Shown piece by piece: positions 1 to 10,904 of a DNA stretch of 64,000 nucleotides. The translations under genes were made by a program, and so were the position numbers. This stretch comes from Nannobrachium achirus (Eukaryota; Chordata; Actinopteri; Myctophiformes; Myctophidae), in contig OY997642.1 of the NCBI GenBank assembly GCA_963921795.1, positions 61,279,409 through 61,343,408 on the forward strand, in the 5' to 3' direction. Positions within the stretch are counted from its first letter, which is position 1. Each line of letters opens with the position of its first letter. The notes under the pieces are model-generated. The model had not been told where the DNA came from and searched no databases. It saw only the letters and a list, made by a program, of their open reading frames with translations.

Positions 1-24
1 TGTTTATATACAGTACCTGTACAG

Positions 25-500
25 CAGGGTTCCCCGATAGGCGGCCCGCGGGCCATTTGCGGCCCGCGGGGGGCTACTGTGTGGCCCGCACCAACCCCAG
101 TAATAATGGTGGTATAAGAGCAGCAACAACACTAGTAGCCTATATCGTCGTTGTTGGGTGGAAATCTCGTATCTCCAAATGTGTACGTTCTTTCGCAAAT
201 CATACAAGGCCGTCGCACAAAAGTAGTGAAAACAGACGATCTACAAGCACACAACGCCTTGCGGTGCGAGGCGTTGTGTGCTTGTAGATCGGCTGTTTTC
301 ACTAGTTAAAATCATTTTTCAAATGATAAATGCAAAACGAACGGTTTTGGACATACAAGAGTTTCACCCAACAACGACAATTATCTGAACTGTCGCTGGA
401 GTAGCGGGAACGCCACCGTCGCCCCCTGCAATGTTGTGGCCCTCGGCTTGGTATCCTAGACATAATTCGGCCCTTGGGGAAAACTAATTGGGGAACCCTG
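25..500. mobile_element. Non-autonomous hAT element (MITE)
   Basis: The ends are an 11-bp perfect inverted repeat, CAGGGTTCCCC at 25-35 and its complement at 490-500. The flanks are an exact 8-bp duplication CTGTACAG at 17-24 and 501-508, fitting the hAT target pattern nTnnnnAn. There is no transposase. The interior holds a foldback module centred on the hairpin at 225-304. Confidence 0.85.
225..304. repeat. GATCTACAAGC hairpin, copy 1
   Basis: An almost perfect inverted repeat with arms of about 35 bp (one mismatch) around a loop of about 9 bp. It starts AGTGAAAACAG and carries GATCTACAAGCACACAACG in the arm. The same hairpin recurs at 6659-6736 and 9530-9612 with the same flanks, so it is the core of a transposable module and not a local gene feature. 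Confidence 0.85.
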
Positions 501-630
501 CTGTACAGTATATGTGTATGTGCATGCATGTTGTGCATGTCCGTGTGTGTGCGTGCTTGCCAGTAAGTGGCATTAATAGTCTGCCTTGCTCGGGGGTGGT
601 CAGTGGAATTGAACCTGCACTGCTTGTGCA

Positions 631-712
631 CACACACACTCTCACGCACGCACGCACACACGCACGCACACACACACACACACACACGCACACGCGCACA
701 CACACACACACG

Positions 713-781
<69 letters not shown>
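631..781. repeat. Compound CA/CGCA microsatellite
   Basis: Interrupted CA and ACGC repeats that become pure CA from about 725. The open frames across it in all phases (poly Thr-His, Cys-Val) come from the repeat and are not genes. Confidence 0.95.
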
Positions 782-785
<4 letters not shown>

Positions 786-1194
786 CATGGGTAAACAAAC
801 AGGAAGGTAACACACAGTCATGTGACCCGTCAATGTGCCCTTGAGCCTGACTAGTGTACTCGCAACCTGCTCAATCGCGATACTGACGTCATGGTGTCTA
901 TTTCCAGCGGTGTAATCCATAGAGACGCTGCTTTTGGAAACGGCGCAAGTTCGTTTGGGGTGTGAAGTGTCTTATCTCTGCATGCTATAGCAAGCAGGAT
1001 GTGCAGTATGAAATAAAGGATTTAAAGTTCATGGTCATTGGTCATTGTTACAATGGCTCGCATCTTCAAAAACAGCTAAACTAGTCAAAGCTGATATGTA
1101 GTGAGCTTGCAGATCGGATTCCTTCTGCGAGTGCGAAGTATAAAACAGGGCTTAAGTGGTTTATGTACATTTTGTTATAATGATAAAGATCTAC
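782..1194. other. Unassigned intergenic sequence
   Basis: No coding frame, clear repeat boundary or RNA gene is visible. Confidence 0.6.
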
Positions 1195-1407
1195 TGCATT
1201 GTTTTTTTGTTTTTGTTTTTTTCTGACTATCTACTGCATAGTACTGTGTTCTATCCGTCTGTCATTCAATGTTATATGAGATACTTTAATGGTTTCCTGT
1301 GAAAATAAGCCAAGTGCTTACTAGGATCCCCTTTTATTTGACCTTGTGCCAGTGAACTGTACCATCATGAAGCTGTACCTTTTCCTATGCAAACTTCTAA
1401 TAAAGTC

Positions 1408-1452
<45 letters not shown>
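1195..1452 (+). mobile_element. LINE 3' end with (TCAA)n tail
   Basis: Non-coding 3' end of the same L2-like LINE family as 25261-25497: shared T-rich stretch, CTACTGCATAGTACTGTG block and CTTCTAATAAAG block, ending in a TCAA repeat from about 1411. Only the tail survives, a typical 5'-truncated LINE insertion. Confidence 0.8.
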
Positions 1453-1453
<1 letters not shown>

Positions 1454-1883
1454 TACCAAATTAACTGAGCTAACTGTAAAATAAATTAGTAGTGGAGTAA
1501 AAAAAGTACAACCTTCACAGGACCCCCAACCCTTCCAATGCTATTAATGCTATGTGTATGTGTCAGGAAAATGCAAATAGGCCTACATCAATAAAATGGT
1601 ATTTACGCAAAAAAAATAAACATGCTTATTTAACTTCAAATATAAACGCTGCAGTAGCAAATCACAAAATGATGTGTGTACAGTACGTGTGCGTGTGCGT
1701 GTGCGTGTGCGTGTGTGTGTGTGTCACAGAGCAAAGCCTGAGATCAGAGGCTGTGTGAACTGTTCAAAGACGCGGGCCAAGCATGATCTGAGCACACTGC
1801 TGATGTGTCACACATCGCCCCCAGCTATCTGGCTACATGCTACATGTGTTGAGACCAGCACTGAGAGCACGTCTGCTCTACAG
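1453..1883. other. Intergenic, with a short GT/GC repeat
   Basis: A GTGTGC/GT repeat lies at about 1687-1725. Nothing else is recognisable. Confidence 0.6.
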
Positions 1884-2245
1884 CAGTGTTTCTCAACCAC
1901 TGTGCCTGGGGACCTTTGGTGTTCCACTGAGAAGGGTCAAGTGTGCCCCTTGAAACTGCTTGAAAGCCAGTATTGTATTTATCATTTTAAAAATGATTTA
2001 AACTAGTGAAAACAGCGAGGCGTTGTGTGCTTGTAGATCTGCTATTTTCACTACTGTTGTGTGGCAGCCTTGTATTATGAAGCAGGGCTTTACTTTGCGA
2101 AGAAACGTACACATTTGAAACTTGGAGATAGGAGGTTTCTGCCTGACAGTGACGATATTTACACCCCCGTATTATGTTGGTGTGCCCATGGATTCTTGGG
2201 ACATGAAAAGTGTGCCCATGCAGAAAAAAAGGTTGGGAAACACTG
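1884..2245. mobile_element. Second non-autonomous hAT element
   Basis: Terminal inverted repeats CAGTGTTTCTCAACC at 1884 and the near complement GGTTGGGAAACACTG ending at 2245. An exact 8-bp duplication CTCTACAG occupies 1876-1883 and 2246-2253. The interior is the 25-500 foldback module in the opposite orientation, with one hairpin arm deleted (2005-2052). The termini differ from those of the first element although the core is shared. Confidence 0.85.
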
Positions 2246-2253
2246 CTCTACAG

Positions 2254-3814
2254 CAGTAGCTTCACGTAGCTAGACAATATCACTGTGTGGATATTTCTTC
2301 TCAGTGTGATTTGTTTTTCCAAGGGGCGGTTACAAAAAGATTCAAACTCTATTGGTTAGACCTACAACCAATCAGAGTTGCGCAGAAGGTGATAAGCCCG
2401 CCATACATTTGCATACTGAGCCCTGTTTGGTTCCTCGCGACAACGCTACACAATGACGGTGCTGTCAAACAAGTCTAGGAAACCATCTATGAAATCTATG
2501 AACAAGTTTAATCTGCAACCCATAGCGAGCCAATGAGAGCCCATGGCTCTGTGGACACAGAAGCTTATTTGATAGTCTAAAGATTAGGGGGCAGGTTTCC
2601 ATTCCGAAAACATCTCCATTCCGAACACCAGGTTAGCATTCACCAGCGTTGGCAGGTTAGCATTGTTTCGGAGTGCCGATGTGTAACCTAAAGATTATTT
2701 ATTTTGTTATTTTTGAAGCGGTGAAAGCCGCTTCCAAGGTGTGGCTTTGTGTGTCCCGTACCTGTCCCGTGCATCTCTGCGCTGTGATTGGTTAGTTTTG
2801 TCTGTCCCGTACATGTCCCATGCATGTCAAAATCATTCATTCATTCAGAACTAGAACTAAAGCACATAAAAGGTATAGATCACAGAATATATAGATCTAG
2901 AACACATAGAATACAAATTCACCGCTTCACTTCGAACGGAGGTTTGATTTTTTAAAGTAGACAGACATACAGACAAGTGATACAAGTAATGTTGCCATTG
3001 CAGTGTTAAACCAGAAATGCACTCTGTCGAGGTGCCAACTTGTGCGCAAGCAGAGCACACCATGAGGTGTGCTTCCAAAGAAAAATGATATATTATGACC
3101 AATGATGACATCACCACTGGCATCACCAGGAAAGCTGGTCCCTCATTGCCTATTAATGATGACGTTGCCAGAGATGCTGGTCCCTGATTGGGCTACGTGT
3201 TTCCTAAACCCACCAGGTTTGAGTTACGGCCCGCCTCGCGGAAACGCGAGAACTTCCAGGAGTGGCTGAAAACCTTGCTGGACACATGGAGGGTGGATAA
3301 AGTCAGCCCTAATAAAGGCATGAAGACAATCTTAAAACTTGTACTGAGAAAAGCCTGCATTTGCACAATGCACAGCTAATTTGTCACTACAGTGCTCAAA
3401 ATAAACTGTGCTAAAAAAAAACATACTTTGCACTGTGCTTAAAAAAGGGAAAACTTTGTAACTTTGCGAAAGAGAAAAACGTTCTGAGAAAGCTATTAAT
3501 TTGTCACTGCTGTGCTCAAAATAAAAACTCTTACTGATTATCAGTTAAATTGTTATAGTTTGGATATGGCTTTGGGCGTATTATGCTGTGTGTTATTGTA
3601 ATGGATCAAGCCAAATATGGCTTGTAATTTGCGTCACAGAGCGTGAAAGTAAGGTGATCATAGCTGTCTGTATGTGGGTGTGTGACCTGATATCTATCAG
3701 CAGCACTCATCACCCTACTTGTGCGCTCTGCTGGCGCAAGTAATTAGAGGACACATACACAAAATAAAACAAAAATTAGTCACCATGAGGCCAATTTGAA
3801 AGACATTGTGGCGA
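2254..3814. other. Gene-free stretch with decayed repeats
   Basis: No credible coding region. About 2835-2910 resembles, in the opposite orientation, the hairpin flank near 31780. A CAGCAT/GGGACCAG block at about 3170 is repeated inverted near 7020. A 63-codon frame at 3188-3379 has no recognisable domain. Confidence 0.5.
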
Positions 3815-4060
3815 TCCCCCCTACAACATAACCGTCATGTATTATGATTATACTTGGAGGACTCTTTTCAAAAAAGTGTACAGAAAGTGTTAAAATTACG
3901 TTTTTATGTGGCCACACCCACCTTCTCATTAAGTATGCATGGTTGCCAGGTGGGTGTTGACCCAGTTGAAGTTAGCCACACCAACAGTGTTATTGAATTG
4001 TAAAAAGGGAAGGGGATGATATTATGATGTCAATATGGCATGTTTATCTAGATAAAAAAT
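3815..4060 (-). repeat. Dispersed repeat RF1, partial copy
   Basis: Reverse-orientation copy of the family at 8690-9110 and 13178-13790. It shares the blocks ATAATCATA, CAGAAAGTGTTAAAAT, TTTTTATGTGGCCACACC and GTGGGTGTTGACCCAG. Confidence 0.75.
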
Positions 4061-4711
4061 ATAAGCTACACTAGAACTATAATGTGTTGCCCTCTAGGCA
4101 ACCACACTAACTAGATGCTAGATTGGTGAGCCAATCAGAGAGGGGAAAAGGGTGACATCACAATATCAAGGTATCGTGATGTCTGATTGGGTGAAGGGTT
4201 ACAGCAGATGGTGAGTAACTCAGACAAGTACTTCAATGGGAAACCCCTTAGAGAAAAAGGTTGCATCAGATGATGAGAAAGCTAGACAAGAACTATAGTC
4301 TCGTTGCCCCACACTAATAACACAATTCACCCTTTGCCAAGTCCCGCCTGTTGTCCTTCCCCCTCTTCGCACCCATTGGTTTATGTGTCTTGGTGGGACA
4401 AAAGTCCTTCCTCTCCATCCACTACCATTGAAATTCAGTTGCTTCTTATTGTTATGTTGTGTATTCAGTTCTCATTTTAAACTTGGTTTCAGTAAAAAGG
4501 AGCCTCTCAGTTGCAATATAGTGAGTGGGCATGTTTTTAAATGTTTTTTTATTTCTCAAAGGATTGTGTTTTAACTAATTCAACATAGAAAAGGAGGAAC
4601 CAAGGCGGGACAATGCAGAAAGAGCCTGCTGGTTGGTCAGTCAGGGACCAATCAGAAGGGTGAATTCTGGATTAATGAGAGACAAGACCAAAGATCTACT
4701 TGGGACCGTAC
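4061..4711. other. Region downstream of the TRIM gene
   Basis: Contains CCAAT-like motifs and short duplications around 4200-4330, with no coding region. It may include 3' untranslated sequence of the TRIM gene, which is read from the minus strand. Confidence 0.45.
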
Positions 4712-4853
4712 CTATGTTCCCCAGGTTCTATGTTCCCCAGGTTCTATGTTCCCCACTTTCTTACCACCTAACCTAACCCAAACCCTAACCTCACTAAAAC
4801 TAATGCTGTGAGGTGGGGAACATAGAGAGGGGAACATAGAACCTGGGGAACCC
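4712..4853. repeat. Foldback repeat abutting the TRIM stop
   Basis: Repeats of TATGTTCCCCAGG on the left (4712-4755) and their complements GGGGAACATAGA on the right (4816-4853) form a hairpin about 140 bp long. It ends within a few bases of the TRIM stop codon at 4857-4859, so a TRIM transcript would enter this hairpin immediately after translation ends. Confidence 0.8.
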
Positions 4854-4856
4854 CAT

Positions 4857-6416
4857 CTACTTGAGGTCACAGAACTCCACAGAGGACCCATTAAATGATG
4901 AAAGCCCAACTCCAGCATAGAGGGGCCGGGTGAATGCAGTCTGTACCCTGTGGAGGAGGGACATGGTGTCACAGACCTTGTAGAAGGACAGGGTGCCTGC
5001 ACTGTGATCCAGGTACACGCCCACTCGGGAGGACACGCGGCCTGCTATTTGAGTGGTAACGTTTCCGTGTCTGAAAGCGAAATTTGAATTGCAACACTGT
5101 ATAATCCAAGATTTGTCGTTGCATCCGAAATGGCTTTCATTTAGGCCTCTCCTGCTGATGTCTTTATATGCGACCGCTATATTGACACCGAATCCACTCC
5201 ACTCTACCTCCCAGTAAAAGCGCCGTCCACTCAGACCCTCCCTGCACAGAACCTGATTCCATTGTGTGAATCTCTCTTCGTGATAAGGATAACTTTTGTA
5301 GGCGTATTGAAATGTGGGGTAGCTGCTTACCTTTCTGTTCCCTTTAGACAGAGACAGGTCGGTGTGTGCCGTGTTTGGGTCCAGCGTGACCGGGCATAAA
5401 TATCGTAAGAACTCGTCTCTGGTCTTGGGTTCCGAGTTCGACTCTTCGCCGTTAAGAATGTCCTCTACTTTTCCCCTTATCTTTGACACGGCCACTGTCA
5501 CATCTTCAAAGTATGTGACGTGAGGACGGACTCCGCTGCGGACCGGGCGTGCAGATTCACTGATCCTAGAGAGGGAGCTGTAACTTTGTAGAAACTGGAT
5601 GTCGTCCTCTGTGCGCGAGAGCTGCTCCATCTCTGCGTGTCTCCTCCTCAGTTCAGAGACCTCCTGCTCCACACGCTGCCTCTGTTGCTCCTCGGCCCAA
5701 CTCACGTCCTTGTTCAGCTGGTCTCGGATCAGCTTAAGCACCTTCACGTCTTTCTCCCGGTCCTGGATTCTCCGCTGGATGTCGTGCTGACTCGCGTGGA
5801 GCTCCCTCTGCCTCTCGGTCCTTTCCGCCGCGGCCGAGATCGTGTCGTGACCCTTGTGCTCTTCCACGGAGCACAGGTAGCAGATGCACAGCCGGTCGGT
5901 GCGGCAGAAGAGCTTCCTCGCCTCGCCGTGGCGAGAGCAGACGTTCTCCTGGAGCTTGCCGGAAGAGGCGTTGACCAGCTTGTGTTTCTTGAAGGCGGGA
6001 GACTGATAGTGAGGCTGGAGGTGGGCGTCGCAGTAAGAGACCAGACACTGGAGACAGGCCTTCACGGACTTCCGCTTCCTCCCGGTGCACGAGTCGCAGG
6101 CCACGTCTCCGGGTCCGGCGTAGCTGTGGTCGGGAGAAGGGGCGGCTTTGCTTCCTCCGCTCTTCTTCAGGCTCTCCACCACGTCGGCCAGCATGTTGCT
6201 CTTCTTGAGAACGGGTTTGGGGTAGAAGCTGTCCCTGCACTGGGGGCAGCTGTAGAGGCCGTACTCCCCCTGCTCGGCCAGGTCCCAGCAGCTTGTGATG
6301 CAGCCCATGCAGTAGCTGTGTCCGCAGGGGATGGTCACCGGGTCCTTCAGTAGGTCCAGGCAGACGGAACAGCAGAACTGCTCTTGGTCCAGCTCAACTC
6401 CTCCTTGCTGTGTCAT
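4857..6416 (-). CDS. TRIM-family E3 ubiquitin ligase (RING, B-boxes, PRY-SPRY)
   Basis: Single-exon, 519-residue tripartite-motif protein, probably a cytoplasmic E3 ubiquitin ligase of the kind expanded in fish (finTRIM/TRIM16-like) and often linked to antiviral signalling. The RING is at about residues 15-60 with C16, C19, C31, H33, C36, C39, C57 and C60 all present. Two B-box-like zinc segments follow at about 100-205, then a Glu/Arg-rich coiled coil at about 210-290. A PRY-SPRY (B30.2) domain fills the last 180 or so residues, with FYWEVEWSG and SSRVGVYLDHSAGTLSFYKV. The frame stays open upstream to 6485, but the codon there is TTG, so I start at the ATG at 6416, 14 residues before the first RING cysteine. 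No frameshift or missing zinc ligand is visible. The exact paralogue cannot be named. Confidence 0.92.
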   Translation of the reverse strand: MTQQGGVELDQEQFCCSVCLDLLKDPVTIPCGHSYCMGCITSCWDLAEQGEYGLYSCPQCRDSFYPKPVLKKSNMLADVVESLKKSGGSKAAPSPDHSYAGPGDVACDSCTGRKRKSVKACLQCLVSYCDAHLQPHYQSPAFKKHKLVNASSGKLQENVCSRHGEARKLFCRTDRLCICYLCSVEEHKGHDTISAAAERTERQRELHASQHDIQRRIQDREKDVKVLKLIRDQLNKDVSWAEEQQRQRVEQEVSELRRRHAEMEQLSRTEDDIQFLQSYSSLSRISESARPVRSGVRPHVTYFEDVTVAVSKIRGKVEDILNGEESNSEPKTRDEFLRYLCPVTLDPNTAHTDLSLSKGNRKVSSYPTFQYAYKSYPYHEERFTQWNQVLCREGLSGRRFYWEVEWSGFGVNIAVAYKDISRRGLNESHFGCNDKSWIIQCCNSNFAFRHGNVTTQIAGRVSSRVGVYLDHSAGTLSFYKVCDTMSLLHRVQTAFTRPLYAGVGLSSFNGSSVEFCDLK

Positions 6417-6544
6417 CCTAAAGCAGACTTTCCGTGTTAAGGAACTGGATTCAAGACGGCGCTTTGCGCTTGTTTTAAAGGACAATCACTGGCGGTTGTG
6501 ATGACTGCGTTGTGATGTCATTGCATGATGACTTTGTGTATAAT

Positions 6545-6812
6545 ATTGTCCATTGATGTCATTGTCAGGTGGAAACCTCGTACCTCCAAGTTTCAAATGT
6601 GTACGTTCTTTCGCAAAGTAAAGCCCTGCTTCATCATACAAGGCCGTCGCACAGAAGTAGTGAAAACAGCAGATCTACAAGCACACAACGCCTCGCACCG
6701 CGAGGCGTTGTGTGCTTGTAGATCGGCTGTTTTCACTAGTTTACATCATTTTTAAAATGATAAATGCAAAACAAACGGTTTTGGACATACAAGGTTTTCA
6801 CCCGACAACAAC
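6545..6812. mobile_element. Foldback module with hairpin, copy 3
   Basis: Same module as inside 25-500, with flanks GTGGAAACCTCGTA and GGACATACAAGG. The central hairpin at 6659-6736 has arms of about 38 bp with one mismatch. No outer hAT ends or target duplication are found. It lies just upstream of the TRIM coding region. Confidence 0.8.
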
Positions 6813-7884
6813 GATATACACAAATTGCATCGCAGACACTGAGAGACCTCTCTGTAACAAATATCATTCTATTCCTTGCCTCCTTGCACAGAGCACTGAG
6901 GCAAGAGTGGAGGTCGTGAGTTGAGGGTGTGAGTTAGTGAGTATTGGAATTTGGCGCCAGGCGAGTGCACTAGTAGCCTACTGCGTTCGCTGGCGTATCT
7001 TCTGTGTTTACGCCCATAGCCAATCAGGGACCAGCATTCCTGGTGACGTCACCATCAACAGCCAATGAGCGACCAGCAAATCTTTGAGCACTTGCTATAG
7101 GGAAGTGGTTGTCAAACATGTTTGGTGTAGGTCACCCCTGTAAATAATAATATAATAATAATAACTTTATAATCAACGGCACTCCTGAATGCAAATGACC
7201 GGGTTCAGCACATCGTAAGCCCATCGTAGCTCACGCATGGTCGTAGAGACCAAGCCCCGATCGTCATGTTCCCGTGTTTATAATGGGTTTGGGCAGAGCA
7301 ACTTATTTAGCCCCCTATAAATACACCAACATTCAGATTTCACAAACAAAGTGCTTAATAAAGTCTCACACCTGCCTAAATACGGTACGGCTTTCTTTAA
7401 TTACCCGTATCCTCCGTTTTCTTTAATAAGAAGCCTTTTTATCCGATCACTGTCTGTTTATCTCAATGGGGTTGGGGCGCATGGGGAACGCCAGTATTTC
7501 CTGTGTAAATACAAATTCATTTAAAAATGTAATTAATTGAAAAACGTATTATAAATGTATTAAAAATGTATAAATGTAATAATAACCTTGCTGCAAATCA
7601 CACCAAAGGTTCTGAAGAAGGAATTCTTGTTTGGAAGCTTCCCAGGCCAGAGGGGGGATAATGTGTTTCTCATATTGCTCAAGAGACAGAAACGAGAGGA
7701 AACTTTAGTTTCTCGTTTGCGGATCACTTTACCGGAAATGGACCGGATATAGGCTATAGAAAGATGACGTCTTTGAAATCACTGTCCATATTTTCTTACG
7801 GCCTGTGATCTAACAGTGTACTTGCACATTCATGTTGCGCTATATATAGACTTGAACCACTTTGACCATTATTTTATGCTTTAG
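6813..7884. other. Intergenic stretch
   Basis: No coding region. A short TAA-rich stretch lies near 7145-7165. The CAATCAGGGACCAGCAT block near 7020 is an inverted match to about 3173. AT-rich repeats lie at 7510-7590. Confidence 0.5.
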
Positions 7885-8215
7885 CCATTTAAAAATAGCA
7901 GATATACAAGCACACAGCGCGGCACTCGGTACCGATTCTATAAATGTCTTTTAATATAAAGAACCACTGATGTTTCTATCATCAATGGTTCTCAAACTTT
8001 TTCATGTCAAGGACATCTAGAATTATTATATGTATTTGAGTTACAAATGTTCGCTTTAAAAAATATATATTCAAAGATTTGCAAAAAAAAAAAATCCTGA
8101 GTTTTCAAAAATAGTAGATCTACAAGCTTGCAGCCCAACAGCTTGTATATCTGCTATTTTTTTTAAACTATTTAATGGTTAAAGTGGTTAAAGTCTAGGG
8201 TGACACACAGATGCG
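7885..8215. repeat. Decayed GATCTACAAGC hairpin elements
   Basis: A left half-arm lies at 7885-7931 (AAAAATAGCAGATATACAAG) and a complete small hairpin at 8107-8162. Between them is a hAT-like left end, TGGTTCTCAAAC, at about 7985. The right flank GGTTAAAGTGGTTAAA recurs after the hairpin at 28259-28333, so this subfamily has a longer shared body. Confidence 0.7.
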
Positions 8216-8689
8216 TTCCAGGTCTTAATGGGTTAAGATAGGCTGGAGCAGTAAAGTGGAACACGCTTCCCTCGACAATAAAGAGCATTAGCAGTCTTCA
8301 TCTTCTTCCAGGAAAAAAAAAGAAAAAAGAAAACAGTTGAATCCTGGCTTTTAGAAAACGTTGCAGAACATTTCTTCATTTTTATGCTATGAAGAGCCTT
8401 CAATAGTTTAGTGTTTTATTATAATGTGCCAAAACAAGCCGTTTCTTGTGTTTTGACTGTCCAAGGCTATGTATCTGCACAAGGCCATGGACCACAATGG
8501 GAATACACGTCTGGCTTTATTGTGTTTGTGTCCTTGATGTGTGCAATGTATGCTACGTTTACCTCTTCTGTACCCTGAACAAGGCAGTTCTCTTTCTCTC
8601 AAACGTTGGCACTTTGACAATGTGTGCATGCGGCAGGACAGGAATTTAATTATATGATATACTACAATTAATACATACACTTTGTTTAG
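8216..8689. other. Intergenic stretch
   Basis: No recognisable gene, RNA or repeat. Confidence 0.55.
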
Positions 8690-9110
8690 CCGTTTAAAGA
8701 GGTGGTGCCATAGTGTTGTACCTTTTCTGTTTTGTATGTCTATGGAGTTAACATTACTCTATTATTATACCACTGGTTGGGGTTATAATGTGCAAATTTG
8801 ACTTCCCTGTGTATTTTTGGTTACGGTACTTCCTGAAAGCTGAAACCTCTGAGTCAGAAGGCCCAACTGGAAATCATTGAGTTAATGACATCATAAACTC
8901 ATCCCCTCCACTTTTACCATATACCCAAAACTGTGGTTGTGGCTAACTTCAGCTGGGTCACCACCCACCTGACAACCAGGCATAATTAATTAACTGGTGA
9001 GTGTGGCCACATAAAAACCCAATTTTAATACTTTCTGCACACTTTTTTGAAAAAAACAAAACCCCCTTTGTCTTATAATCATACTTGATCATCATGTTTT
9101 AGGGGCGACC
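8690..9110 (+). repeat. Dispersed repeat RF1, fullest copy
   Basis: About 420 bp, from AGAGGTGGTGCCATAG through CTTCCTGAAAGCTGAAA and CAGCTGGGTCACCACCC to the ATCATCATGTTTTA end. It matches 13178-13790 (interrupted), 3815-4060 (reverse) and 20938-21035 (3' end). It carries no open frame. Confidence 0.8.
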
Positions 9111-9419
9111 CATTTATTATTACGCTTATTACACGGCTACCTAACAAATTAATGTTTTCCATAAGTGTTGCTCTGGTCGCCATGAAAAAAAAAAGGTTAG
9201 TGTTGATTAATTGAATATTTATTTGACAAAAATGAAACAGTACAAGAACAGTCGAAACAAAAAATGTAGTAGAGCACAAGTACAGTCCAACACCCTACCT
9301 AAATGGAACACCCCAAAAAAGCCCTTTATGGTCTTATTTCCGTTGGAGGTCCTTGGTACTCAATTCATAGACATAAAATAGCAACTGAAAACTTTCAAAT
9401 ATCATCGCAAGTATAAAAC

Positions 9420-9690
9420 ACTATATCGTCGTTGGTCGGGCGGAAACCTTGTATCTCCAACTTTCAAATGTGTACATTCTTTGGCAAAGTAAAGCCCTGA
9501 TTCATCATACAAGGCCTTTGCACAAAAGTAGTGAAAACAGCCAATCTACAAACACACAACACCTCGCGGTGTGAGGTGTTGTGTGCTTGCATGTAGATTG
9601 GCAGTTTTCACTAGTTTAAATTTTTAAAATGATAAATGCAAAACAAACAGTTTTGGACATACAAGGTTTTCACCCGACAACGACGATATG
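9420..9690. mobile_element. Foldback module with hairpin, copy 4
   Basis: A long imperfect palindrome: the outer arms TATCGTCGTTGG and CAACGACGATAT are complementary, then the GGAAACCTTGTAT/ATACAAGGTTTTC arms, then the central hairpin at 9530-9612. The outer arms suggest that the whole 270 bp is one foldback unit and not only the central hairpin. Confidence 0.8.
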
Positions 9691-9845
9691 TACAGATTAG
9701 GGGGGAAGTGGTGGTGGGGGTACAGTAAGGGGGTGGGGGGGTATCACTTCTCACGTGTCTATGGGAGAAGTGATAACTACCTCCGTCCCTGGCCTCCTGA
9801 AAGGTGAGTTTTCAGGGCAGTTTTGAAGTAAGCCAGCGAGCTACA
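9691..9845 (+). repeat. Copy of the block that precedes ZNF N-terminal exons
   Basis: CACTTCTCACGTG, GGGAGAAGTGA and TTTTCAGGGCAGTTTTGAAG match 27345-27420 and 31155-31240, where the block leads into a zinc-finger N-terminal exon. Here the exon itself is absent, so this is a stray fragment 18 kb from the ZNF debris. Confidence 0.7.
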
Positions 9846-10376
9846 TGTTTTAAAGGTGTATTGAGTGATGATGAAGGTGGTCGGGGGTCATCTTGTCCCT
9901 TAATGGCCTTACAGCGTGGAAATGTTTAGTTTTTTATATATTTTTTACACCATTATAATGTTCGAGTTTTGATCATTAGACCCAATCACTGAATATCGGT
10001 AGGCCTACGTCTCCAGCTTCAGGATATGTATGATACTAATTTACTACGAGACTGTGGCATTTTATGAGTTCAGTAGTTTACAATCTAGGCATTTAGCAGA
10101 CGTTCTTAATTCAGAGCGACTGTGGTTCTCAAAACTTTTATTTTGACCATCATAACTAAACATCTTAACATAACTACGGCCATACTCTACCCTGATTGGC
10201 CGAGGACTGGCTAGCCACCTCTGAAAACCGAAGCTAGCTATGCTCGTAACACGGGCCATGGTGGAAGTCCTTATATGGTCAGCACACATTCTAGTGAGGA
10301 GAATAAATGGAAAATGTACCAATTATATTTGTATGTGAATGAAATATAATCACTGAATATACCTTTATGGGAATAA
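9846..10376. other. Intergenic stretch
   Basis: Nothing beyond AT-rich sequence and an ATAA repeat at its right edge. Confidence 0.55.
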
Positions 10377-10730
10377 TAATAATAATAATACATTTTATTT
10401 ATAACGCACTTTACATTTGACAACAAACCTCAAAGTGCTACAGTACAGAAAAAAATAAAAACAGCACAAGATAAAACATTGGCAAAAAGCAATCAAAACA
10501 AGTTAAAACAAGTTAAAAGGGCAGGGTTTTAAAGACATAAAAGCTTAGCTAACCAAAAGCTTTGTTAAAAAGGAAAGTCTTTAGTCCTCTTTTAAAAACG
10601 TCAACAGACTGTGGAGCTCTTAGATGGTCTGGGAGTGAGTTCCACAGCAGGGGGGCGGCTGCCTAGAAAGCCCTGTCTCCCATAGTGCGGAAGTGGGAAG
10701 GGGTCAAGGTATTCTACACTTGGGTGGCAG
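10377..10730 (-). mobile_element. L2/CR1-type LINE 3' fragment
   Basis: On the minus strand the sequence reads through a typical reverse-transcriptase-ORF C terminus (PLLWNSLPDHLRAPQ, then FKRGLKTFLFNKAF). It then enters a 3' untranslated tail ending in an ATT/TAA repeat at 10377-10395. It is 5'-truncated, with stops in the frame. Confidence 0.8.
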
Positions 10731-10904
10731 TGTTGTAGAACCAGAAACAACACACAGGTGACGGCAGACTGCTGGGCGAGCGCTGGCGCTTTGGCATGGG
10801 ATCAACTTTGACCCCAACAAATGCACAGATCTGGTTGGTTAAAATGTGGCCATATATGGAGAGTTTAGAGCAATGACGCCAGCACTCACTTTAGATAGAC
10901 TCCT

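Noticed and set aside
302-844. Overlapping 75-159-codon open frames on both strands
   Set aside because: They are translations of the CA/CGCA microsatellite and hAT MITE sequence, with poly His-Thr or Cys-Val composition.
5599-6353. Long plus-strand open frames over the TRIM gene (up to 238 codons)
   Set aside because: They lie antisense to the conserved RING and B-box coding sequence. The GC-rich codon use of the sense gene removes stops from the other strand.
6483-6485. TTG as the TRIM start codon, giving 542 residues
   Set aside because: A non-ATG start is improbable when an ATG at 6416 lies at the normal distance before the RING.
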